A DNA stretch of 64,000 bases, from assembly GCF_013184805.1 (NCBI RefSeq), contig NZ_JAATNG010000002.1, forward strand, positions 534,637 through 598,636. The letters run 5' to 3'. Both the position numbers and the translations under genes were made by a program. Positions 9,963 through 17,429 of this stretch are shown here, piece by piece (position 1 is the stretch's first letter; every line of letters begins with the position of its first letter). The DNA comes from Pseudoruegeria sp. HB172150. GTDB lineage: Bacteria > Pseudomonadota > Alphaproteobacteria > Rhodobacterales > Rhodobacteraceae. Under the pieces are notes generated by a model, which made no database searches, was not told the origin of the DNA, and saw only the letters and a program-made list of their open reading frames with translations.

Positions 9963-10898
9963 CTAGGTTTCGCGCCATTTTCCGCTGGTGAGGTACATAT
10001 CCAACGCCGAAGCCGCGGCTGTTGCGTCGCCCATCGCGGCTGCGGCCCGGTGCGGCGAAGCCTGGCGCACGTTTCCTACGGCGCAGATGCCCCGGGCGCT
10101 GCTGCGCATGAACAAATCCACGTTGATGCGGCCGGTCTCGTCAAGCTTTACGCTGTCGCCGGCGAATTCCGTGTTGGGGACGAGACCGATGAAGGTGAAT
10201 ATCGCATCCGCCGCGATGTCGTCCTCATTGCCCGACACCAAGTTCTTGATCTTCACGCGGGTGACGACGTTGTCACCAATGACTTCGACCGGTTCGCTGG
10301 AAAAGCGGCACTCGATTTTCGGATGATCGAGGATTGAATTCTTGTAGGCGGCCTGTCCCGACAGCGCCTCGCCGCGGACCACCATGATCACCTTTTCCAG
10401 CTGCTCCGCCAAAACCAGCGCTTCCTGCATCGCGGAGTCACCGCCGCCCGCTACGACGGCCACTTTGCCGCGCAGCAAGGGAGCGTCACAGCTTGCACAA
10501 TCGCTGACGCCTTTGCCCTCCAGTCTCTCGACACCGGGCACGTCCAGTTTCGCCAGCGAGGTTCCTGAGGCGATGACAACACTCCGCGCGGCAATCGCGC
10601 TTTCATCTGATGTGACCAGCCAGCAGTCGTCACTGGGAGCTATCCCTTTTGCCGGGTGATCCGTGAATATCACTCCGAACTGCTCGGCCTGCTCCTGCGT
10701 GATCGGGCAAAGGTCGTATCCTGCAATGCCGTCCTCGTGGCCCGGAATGCCGTCAATCTGGTTTATCTTTACAAGCTCGCCCCCTGGCACACCGTCTGCA
10801 AGAAGGATGGCACTGTATCCCAGCCGTCCGATGGAGAGTGCTGCGCTGAGCCCGGCAATCCCGCCGCCGATGATTGCAACGTCGTGTTCGGCGCTCAT
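9963..10898 (-). CDS. thioredoxin-reductase-like FAD/NAD(P)H oxidoreductase
   Basis: A 311-residue low-molecular-weight thioredoxin-reductase type flavoprotein. The FAD site is IIGGGIAGLSAA at residues 9-20, the redox pair is CASC at 134-137, the NAD(P)H Rossmann site is VVAGGGDSAMQ near 147-157, and the C-terminal FAD segment is GICAVGNVR. Length is typical for TrxB. Because it sits between the selenoprotein gene and selA, it probably supplies electrons to the selenoprotein, directly or through a thiol carrier; that is inference. Its ATG overlaps the stop of the 41-codon ORF upstream. It may be a dedicated reductase rather than the housekeeping TrxB. Confidence 0.88.
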   Translation of the reverse strand: MSAEHDVAIIGGGIAGLSAALSIGRLGYSAILLADGVPGGELVKINQIDGIPGHEDGIAGYDLCPITQEQAEQFGVIFTDHPAKGIAPSDDCWLVTSDESAIAARSVVIASGTSLAKLDVPGVERLEGKGVSDCASCDAPLLRGKVAVVAGGGDSAMQEALVLAEQLEKVIMVVRGEALSGQAAYKNSILDHPKIECRFSSEPVEVIGDNVVTRVKIKNLVSGNEDDIAADAIFTFIGLVPNTEFAGDSVKLDETGRINVDLFMRSSARGICAVGNVRQASPHRAAAAMGDATAAASALDMYLTSGKWRET

Positions 10899-11020
10899 GC
10901 AAGAGCCTCTCTTATGATCGTGTTTTCAGAATACTGGATGGTTGGACTGATGCCGGGAAACGCTGGTGCGGCCTGCTCACTCCGAACCCGCCGAACTGGC
11001 GTGAAATCGACATGGCGCAT
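10895..11020 (-). CDS. 41-residue hypothetical protein in the Sec operon
   Basis: A 42-codon ORF with ATG at 11020 behind a strong GGGAGGAG ribosome site eight bases upstream. It ends in an ATGA overlap with the reductase gene, a typical translational-coupling arrangement. The frame has no other ATG, GTG or TTG upstream back to a stop near 11153. The peptide starts MRHVDFTPVRRVR, has no cysteine, no membrane segment and no family I recognise. It may be a small partner protein of the selenoprotein or only a leader that couples translation. The ribosome site and the overlap are seen; any function is not. Confidence 0.5.
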   Translation of the reverse strand: MRHVDFTPVRRVRSEQAAPAFPGISPTIQYSENTIIREALA

Positions 11021-11199
11021 GGCACAACTCCTCCCATTCGACCAAGTAACCGCCAGAACACAGAAACACAGAGCGGCACGATTTGGTATTCGGGGAGTCG
11101 GAAAAAATGCCTTCGCGAAACGAGCAAGCTGGGTGACGCGAAGGTTTCTATTACGTGCGTATTACCGCTGATATCGGAAAAGCTGTGCCGCCTGAGCTA

Positions 11200-12858
11200 T
11201 CAGCGCCAGTCGTCCACCAGTACCGTTGGGCCGTCCTTGCTAAGGGTACCGGCTCCGGGGCCGCGGTAACGGCCGCTAATCATCTTGAAGGCCCCCTGGG
11301 TTTCTCCGCCGAGCACGACGATGTTGATGTCCTCTGGCCGAAACATATTAACCATGTCGTCCGGCGCTGCCTTCCACCGGCTGGCATAGGGCTCGATCCC
11401 CGCCACTGCGTGTGGTTTGATCAGGCTGGTTATCCACTGGTCGTCCCAGTAGTTCCGCGCCGGAATCTTGGCATTCTCGGCGCACCATTCGATTAGCGAC
11501 TGCTTGGTGAAGCCCATGTCGTCGAATGCACGGGCGACCAGCGGGTCCATGACTATCAGCGGTGGGCTGAAATGATCGGTGGCAGTCAGGCAGCGAATGA
11601 ACTTTTCTTGCCATGTATCCCGCGGTCCGAAACCTGATTGAGTGTACCAGCCGCCGAAGAAAACGCTGACGGTGCTGTCAGTGGGCTTATACCCGTTGTC
11701 GACGTGGAACGGCGCCCACGGGCTGCGCTCCTCAGCTTCCGGGAAGCAGGCAGTGTAGTTCCAGTTGCTCCCGACCGAGCCCATGTAGGTGTCGCCGGGT
11801 ACCGATCCTCCCTGAACGTTCTGTGAGGTTAGACAGAAGGCGCGCCCGATAGTGGAGTTCGCGTGGTTATAGGGCCCGAGCGCGCCGATCCCGCTGTTCA
11901 TGCCAAGCTCTTCCCGGATCGGGCCGTTGACGACGGAAATCGTCGCCCAACTCGTGGTGCTGCTCGAGCGGGCGGAAACGCCACTCGCCGCGAGTGCCAG
12001 GATCACGGGCAGGTATTCCGGTCGTGCGCCGGCCATCACCGCATTTATCGCGACCTTCTCGACATCGAATGCCCAGGACTCGCGGAAGGCGGCTGGCCGC
12101 ATGTGGCCGACGATTTTGTCGTGGCTGACAGAGGTTCCACTGAGCATCGCCTCGACTCGCGCCTCGGTGGGCAAAATGATCGGCAACTGATCAGTCCAGC
12201 GGTTCTCATGGAACAGGAACTGGAGGTCATCTTCTGTATCGGGTTCCAGATAGCGCGGCATGTCTCGCTCGAAGCTGGCATCCTTCATGTCCTCGTCGGT
12301 CAACGGCGCGGTCAGACCCTGGATCACACCCTGCATGAACGGGCGCTTCTCTACCGGGTCGGTGCCCTCGATGTAGGCCCGCAACTCAGAAGGCGAAAGC
12401 CCCACGATCGGATGCGGCACGAAGCAATTGCGCAAAGTTGGCAATCCCCCGGCGCGCGCCGTGGCTTTGGCAAGCCGCGCGAAGGTATGCGTCGAAACTG
12501 GGATCGTAGGGATCCCGGCTTCTTCCAGTGCTAATGCGAAGCCCACGACCGTGGGACAGCAGGTGCTTCAGAGGCCGACGCCCATGATGGCGGCATCGCC
12601 ATCCCCGACCACCCTGGCTCGCATTTCAGGATCATCGACCCAGCTTTCGCGAGGTTTGATGATACGCGTTTCAACGCTCGGCAGATTTTCGGCAAACCAG
12701 ATTTTGAGCTGCTCCATGAATGCGTCGGCATTGTCGAACAGCGCGTCGATCAGGTACAGTACCTTTCCGTCGAGAGTCGGTTGACGGTTGGCCAGTCGCT
12801 TCCCCACCACTTTCGGGGGGTAGCCCCTTGGGTCCAGCACCTTGAGTTTCTCTGCCAT
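11200..12858 (-). CDS. UGSC-like selenoprotein with in-frame UGA (Sec97)
   Basis: Two open frames, 12858-12571 and 12567-11200, are in the same phase and separated by one TGA at 12568-12570. Read through, they give 552 residues with selenocysteine at 97 in the context GVGL-U-STCCPTVVG. The halves join one fold: a (beta/alpha) strand ending at Sec, then the helix and strand ALALEEAGIPTIPVSTHTF, as in the UGSC (seleno)protein family I recall, whose U-G-S-C motif would align with U-S-T-C here. The C-terminal 430 residues include GPYNHANSTIGRA and SVFFGGWYTQSG and match the long form of that family. Start: ATG behind GAGGAGAAG. selA, selB, selC and a reductase lie just downstream. The reaction is unknown; a thiol/selenol redox role is likely. 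Confidence 0.88.
12538..12570 (-). promoter_or_regulatory. bacterial SECIS-like hairpin at the UGA codon
   Basis: Starting at the TGA, minus-strand GAAGC (12569-12565) can pair with GCTTC (12542-12538), and CCAC with GTGG above it, closing a tetraloop GGTC at 12550-12547. One side carries a 10-nt bulge. The apical loop begins about 18 nt after the UGA, within the distance known for bacterial SECIS elements, and its GGUC recalls the GGUCU of the E. coli fdhF loop that SelB contacts. The pairing is read by eye; no free energy was computed. Confidence 0.7.
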
Positions 12859-13064
12859 CTGCGTCTTCTCCTCTTCAATACGAGCAGTGTCCCTGTCCGG
12901 GGAGCACTCCTCGACCGCCGGAACGGACCTCCGGAACGGCAGCAGAATAGCTGCTCATCTAGTATAGCTACGCGAATGCGACGCCTGTCAACCAAGGTGA
13001 TGACGGCGGAGATCTTGGTAACGATCTGTATTCAAAATAATTTTCCGATTCTGGAAATCACTTG

Positions 13065-13077
13065 ATCCAATTTGGAT
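13065..13077. promoter_or_regulatory. short perfect palindrome upstream of the macA-like gene
   Basis: ATCCAA-T-TTGGAT is a perfect inverted repeat about 100 bases before the macA-like start, in the 320-base spacer it shares with the divergent selenoprotein operon. A second weaker repeat (TTTCC and GGAAA) lies at 13042-13057. They could be a regulator site for either operon. No regulator gene is adjacent, so this is only a candidate. Confidence 0.3.
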
Positions 13078-13178
13078 AAGGCAAAAGCCATTGATTTTGG
13101 AACTGCGACGGAACTCCTGCGGTGATCCGTATAACGTTCCGGAGAGATCGGATAACCGAGCAGAAAAGAAACTGGTTC

Positions 13179-14348
13179 ATGAAAAACGCGCTTCGCATCG
13201 TGGCCGTGCTGTTATTGGCCGGGACGGCATTCTGGGGGTGGACCCTGTACTCAAACGATCGCGGCCAAATTGCGCCCGTTACGGCTGCGGTGTCTCGCGG
13301 AACGGTGGAGGAGACAGTGCTAGCTTCGGGTGTGATCGAAGCTAAGCAACTAGTAAGCGTCGGTGCGCGTGTGTCCGGTCAGATCGAGACGCTTGCCGTT
13401 ACCCTTGGTCAGGACGTCGACAAAGGCGACTTAATTGCCCAGATCGATTCACTGGACCAGCAAAACGAGGTGCTACAGGCCGAAGCCGATCTGGCGAATA
13501 TTGAAGCCCAGATCGCAGCAAAAAAGGCCAGCCTTCGAAAGGCCGAGCTGATCCTTGATCGTCAGGAGGGATTGGTCGAAAAGGGGATTGTCACCGAGGA
13601 GGATCTGGAGAGCGCAACTTCGGATACGCTGGTGTACCGGGCCGAAGTCAAGGCGCTTAAGGCCCAGCAGTCACGTGCGGAGGTTACTGTATCGTCGGCC
13701 AAGATTGCGCTTGAAAGGACTGCAATCACTGCGCCGATTAGTGGCACGGTCGTGGCGATCGTGGTGGATGAGGGCCAAACCGTCAATGCCGCCAATGACG
13801 CCCCCACGATCGTGAAACTCGCAAATCTGGACAATATGATCGTGAAAGCCGAAATCTCAGAGGCGGATGTGGTGCACGTGCGTCCGGGTCAGGAAGTTGC
13901 CTTCACGATACTTGGCGAGCCGGACACAGAGTACACAGCAGTGGTGCTCGATATTGAGCCCGCGCCATCAGAGATTGAGACAAGCGATACGATTTCGACG
14001 GATGAAGCTATCTATTACAATGGCCTGCTCGAAGTAGAAAACGCTGACCACAAGCTTCGTATAGGAATGACGGCTCAAGTGTCGATTGTGTTAGACCGAG
14101 CCGAAAATGTACTGACCATTCCCGCCTCGGCGATCAAGAAAACATCCGATGGCTACACTGTGGATGTGTTTGAGGCAGGAACCGGAACCACACGGGCTCA
14201 GCCGGTCGAAGTGGGTCTGAACGACAAGGTGACAGCAGAGATTCTGTCCGGTTTGACAGAGGGCGACCGGGTCGTAAGCGGTACGGCCGTTGCTGCCGAA
14301 ACAGTTACGGGCAGCGACAACCGCATGCCACCGCCGATGGGGCTTTGA
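13179..14348 (+). CDS. macA: MacA-like periplasmic adaptor of an ABC exporter
   Basis: A protein of about 389 residues of the HlyD/MacA adaptor family. It has an N-terminal membrane anchor (MKNALRIVAVLLLAGTAFW), a biotinyl-lipoyl half near 65-90 (VGARVSGQIETL), a long coiled-coil hairpin near 95-185, and the second lipoyl half with ITAPISGTVVAIVVDEGQ. Such adaptors link an inner-membrane MacB transporter to an outer-membrane TolC channel. The ATG at 13179 places the anchor at the N terminus; an upstream GTG at 13122 is less likely. The transporter gene follows after one base. No TolC gene is in the window. Substrate unknown: macrolide, peptide or siderophore are all possible for the family. 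Confidence 0.88.
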   Translation: MKNALRIVAVLLLAGTAFWGWTLYSNDRGQIAPVTAAVSRGTVEETVLASGVIEAKQLVSVGARVSGQIETLAVTLGQDVDKGDLIAQIDSLDQQNEVLQAEADLANIEAQIAAKKASLRKAELILDRQEGLVEKGIVTEEDLESATSDTLVYRAEVKALKAQQSRAEVTVSSAKIALERTAITAPISGTVVAIVVDEGQTVNAANDAPTIVKLANLDNMIVKAEISEADVVHVRPGQEVAFTILGEPDTEYTAVVLDIEPAPSEIETSDTISTDEAIYYNGLLEVENADHKLRIGMTAQVSIVLDRAENVLTIPASAIKKTSDGYTVDVFEAGTGTTRAQPVEVGLNDKVTAEILSGLTEGDRVVSGTAVAAETVTGSDNRMPPPMGL

Positions 14349-14349
14349 C

Positions 14350-16296
14350 ATGACGGAGCCGCTGATTTCTCTGCATGGCATCTCGCGAAGCTTTCAGGCT
14401 GGCGAGGATACGATCACGGTTCTTCGGGATGTCGACATCGACATTTGGCCTGGTGAACTGGTGGCGATCGTCGGAGCGTCCGGTTCAGGCAAGTCCACGC
14501 TGATGAACATTCTGGGATGCCTCGACCGCCCGACCTCGGGTGTCTACCGCTTTGGCGGGCAGGATGTTGGCGGGTTGGAAGCTGATGCGCTTGCCCGACT
14601 GCGCCGCGAGCACTTCGGTTTCATCTTCCAACGCTATCAATTGCTGGCGGATCTGAATGCCGTCGGTAATGTTGAGGTGCCTGCGATTTATGCCGGAGAA
14701 AGCCGCCAGTCGCGGAGGGACCGCGCGGAGGAGTTGCTGACGAAGCTTGGGCTGGGTGACCGACTGAACCACCGGCCAGGCGAGTTATCCGGCGGACAGC
14801 AGCAGCGGGTTTCTGTGGCCCGTGCGCTTATGAACGGTGGTGAAGTTATCCTTGCAGACGAGCCGACCGGTGCACTGGATAGTAAGAGTAGCGCGGAACT
14901 GATCGACCTGATGCTGGATCTCAACGGTCGGGGCCACACTATGGTCATTGTGACCCATGACCCGGAGGTCGCAAAGCACGCAAGGCGCGTGATCGAGATC
15001 CGGGATGGAAAGGTAATTTCGGATCTGCGGACGCACGACGACAGGGACAGAACCGATGCTATGGGAATGCGGGTGCCGCGCCCCGCCGGCCCTGGAGCCG
15101 CGTTGCGCCGGTTGAAGGAAGCAATGGCCATGTCAATCCTGGCATTGCTGGCACACCGTGTTCGCAGCGTGTTGACCATGCTCGGGATCATCATAGGCAT
15201 CGCGTCTGTCGTTCTGGTCGTCGCCTTGGGCACCGGAACACAGGAGAAGGTTCTGGAGAACATCAGTTCGCTCGGGACCAACACGATCTCGATCCGTTCC
15301 GGTAGCGGCTTCGGTTCGAGGGACGCGCACAGGACAGAGACTTTGGTGCCGCCAGATGCCAGCGCGCTCGAATTGCAGAGCTACGCCGAAAGTGTGTCTC
15401 CCGCAGTCAGCAACACCGCGTCTGTCGTTTTTCGTAATGTAGAAGCCTCGGCATCGATTAATGGTGTGAGCGGAGGCTACTTCGAGGTGCATGCCTACGA
15501 GACCGTTGCGGGCAATGTGTTCGATGCCAATGACGTGACGGATCGTGGTCAAGTGGCTGTGATCGACGAGGATGCTCGGGACACCTTTTTTTCGGATGGC
15601 TCCGATCCGCTGGGCCAGGTGCTACTGGTTGATCACGTGCCGGTCCGGGTGATTGGTGTTGTCCGATCGACCGGCGCCAGTTTCGGCCCGTCTTCGCTGA
15701 ACGTCTGGGTGCCTTACACGACCGCCATGGCGCGGATTTCCGGCCAGGATCATCTGGACAGCATTTCGGTGCGAGTTGCAGATGACTACGATATGGGCCT
15801 GGCGCAGCAGGAGATTTCCGTGCTCATGCTGCAACGACACGGGACACGGGACTTCTTCCTTTCTAACAGTGACACGATCAGAGAGACGATCACTTCGACG
15901 ACGCAGACCCTGACCATTCTTGTAGCCATGATCGCGGTGATCTCACTCATCGTCGGAGGCATTGGTGTTATGAATATCATGCTGGTATCCGTCACCGAGC
16001 GGACCAAAGAGATCGGTGTGCGTATCGCGATAGGGGCCAGGCGGTCCGACATTGTAAGTCAGTTTCTGATTGAGGCGATTCTAGTCTGTCTCGTAGGAGG
16101 CATTGTCGGGGTTGTCTGCGCTATGGTGGGAGGCCAACTGGTCTCCGTCTTTATCGAAGACGTGCGATTGAGCTTTTCCACAATTGCCATCGTCTTAGCT
16201 TTCATATCGTCGACTGCGATTGGTGTTACATTTGGCTTTCTGCCGGCACGTTCCGCGGCTCGGTTGGATCCTGTAGTGGCCCTCAGCCGAGAGTAG
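14350..16296 (+). CDS. macB: MacB-like ABC exporter (ATPase-permease fusion)
   Basis: A protein of about 648 residues. The N-terminal ABC ATPase has Walker A GASGSGKST near residue 43, signature LSGGQQQR near 145 and Walker B VILADEPTGALD. After a linker come one membrane segment near 270-295, a periplasmic domain with FtsX-type sequence, and three C-terminal membrane segments around VMNIMLVSVTERTKEIGVRIAIGA. This is the standard MacB order and length. It is co-transcribed with its adaptor (one base between the genes). An upstream in-frame ATG at 14290 lies inside macA and is rejected. Confidence 0.92.
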   Translation: MTEPLISLHGISRSFQAGEDTITVLRDVDIDIWPGELVAIVGASGSGKSTLMNILGCLDRPTSGVYRFGGQDVGGLEADALARLRREHFGFIFQRYQLLADLNAVGNVEVPAIYAGESRQSRRDRAEELLTKLGLGDRLNHRPGELSGGQQQRVSVARALMNGGEVILADEPTGALDSKSSAELIDLMLDLNGRGHTMVIVTHDPEVAKHARRVIEIRDGKVISDLRTHDDRDRTDAMGMRVPRPAGPGAALRRLKEAMAMSILALLAHRVRSVLTMLGIIIGIASVVLVVALGTGTQEKVLENISSLGTNTISIRSGSGFGSRDAHRTETLVPPDASALELQSYAESVSPAVSNTASVVFRNVEASASINGVSGGYFEVHAYETVAGNVFDANDVTDRGQVAVIDEDARDTFFSDGSDPLGQVLLVDHVPVRVIGVVRSTGASFGPSSLNVWVPYTTAMARISGQDHLDSISVRVADDYDMGLAQQEISVLMLQRHGTRDFFLSNSDTIRETITSTTQTLTILVAMIAVISLIVGGIGVMNIMLVSVTERTKEIGVRIAIGARRSDIVSQFLIEAILVCLVGGIVGVVCAMVGGQLVSVFIEDVRLSFSTIAIVLAFISSTAIGVTFGFLPARSAARLDPVVALSRE

Positions 16297-16550
16297 ACGC
16301 TTCCGCGAAATTTTGTTTTCTCTGCCCAAACGATCCCTCCCGAGTCAAGGTGCAGCTGTCCTTGCCGGTGCGCGTCGTTTCAGGTTGGTCTGCCGTGTAC
16401 TTTCGGTCTGCGGCTCTCTCGTCGCGCTTCCACGGCGGGCAGGATGGACGATATGACAATATTCCAAACAATAGGGCGCACGGGCTTTGACTCGTCTGCC
16501 CGCACTTGTTGGTTTGCATATGATCCGAGCGCAGGGTTGTTTGTTGATGT

Positions 16551-17429
16551 TCATTGATGAATCGCCGTCCGAGCGCGGCTCGCATCGAAGGTAGTCCAGG
16601 CGGCTGCGGAGACGACCAGGACGGCGCCGATCCAGAACCCTCTCGTTGGAATCTCTTCGAAAACTAGGTAGCCGACGCTGACGGACAGAACCAGGCTGAG
16701 ATAGCCGAGGATCGACAGGAAACCGGCCTCGCCATGGTGATGCGCACGGAGGAAGCAGGCTTGCGCCGACTGTGCGAAGACTCCGATAAGGAGGAGTGGC
16801 GCGAGGTGGCCAGGCTGCACCGGCACCCAGTTCCACAGCGCGAGCGGGGCGGTGAAGGCAGCCAGACCTGCGGTGTAGTAGGTCATCATGACGATCTGCG
16901 GCGTGCCGCGTAGGCGCCGAGTAGCGATCACAGCGCCGGATCCGGATAGGATGACCACGCCAAGTGCGGCGAGGCCCGACGTCCACGCAACCTCAGTCGG
17001 GTTAACGGCAATCAGCACGCCGACAAGCGCCACGGCCGCTGCGACCCAGCGGGCTGTGCCGATGGTTTCGCGCAGTAGCAGTGCGGCCATGACCATGGTG
17101 ACGATTGGACGTGTGAAATTGACAGCGGTGAACAGCGCCAATGGTAGCCGCGCGATTGCGAAGAAACTGGCCGTCAGCGTAATGACGGACAAAGTGACGC
17201 GTAGCAGGTGTAAGAGCATATCCTTGCGCGGGCGAAAGCTGGCGCGGTGGCGCCAGATCAATGGGGCCAACAGCACTAGTCCTACGGCGGCGCGCAGGAA
17301 AACAACTTGTGCGGCAGCGTAGTCGGCGCCGAGGGCTTTCACGATCGACAGCGCCCAGATGTTGAGCGACATGTCCGCGATCAGCCAGGCGCCCCCCTTG
17401 ATGTTGTCGCGCGGATCGTCCGCGTTCAT
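16551..17429 (-). CDS. EamA/DMT-family transporter
   Basis: A protein of about 292 residues with ten hydrophobic segments in two EamA repeats (for example LSVITLTASFFAIARLPLA and FTRPIVTMVMAALLLRE), typical of drug/metabolite transporters in the inner membrane. The ATG at 17429 overlaps the stop of the PIG-L gene upstream as ATGA and has GAGGA before it, so it is preferred over a start at 17513. It ends the minus-strand arm of the sugar-ABC locus and might export a product or by-product of that pathway. Substrate unknown. Confidence 0.83.
   Translation of the reverse strand: MNADDPRDNIKGGAWLIADMSLNIWALSIVKALGADYAAAQVVFLRAAVGLVLLAPLIWRHRASFRPRKDMLLHLLRVTLSVITLTASFFAIARLPLALFTAVNFTRPIVTMVMAALLLRETIGTARWVAAAVALVGVLIAVNPTEVAWTSGLAALGVVILSGSGAVIATRRLRGTPQIVMMTYYTAGLAAFTAPLALWNWVPVQPGHLAPLLLIGVFAQSAQACFLRAHHHGEAGFLSILGYLSLVLSVSVGYLVFEEIPTRGFWIGAVLVVSAAAWTTFDASRARTAIHQ

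Noticed and set aside
12546..12570. Reading the selenoprotein region as a nonsense-mutated pseudogene or two separate genes
   Set aside because: The only break is one UGA, both sides are otherwise intact, a SECIS-like hairpin follows, and selA, selB and selC are in the same operon.
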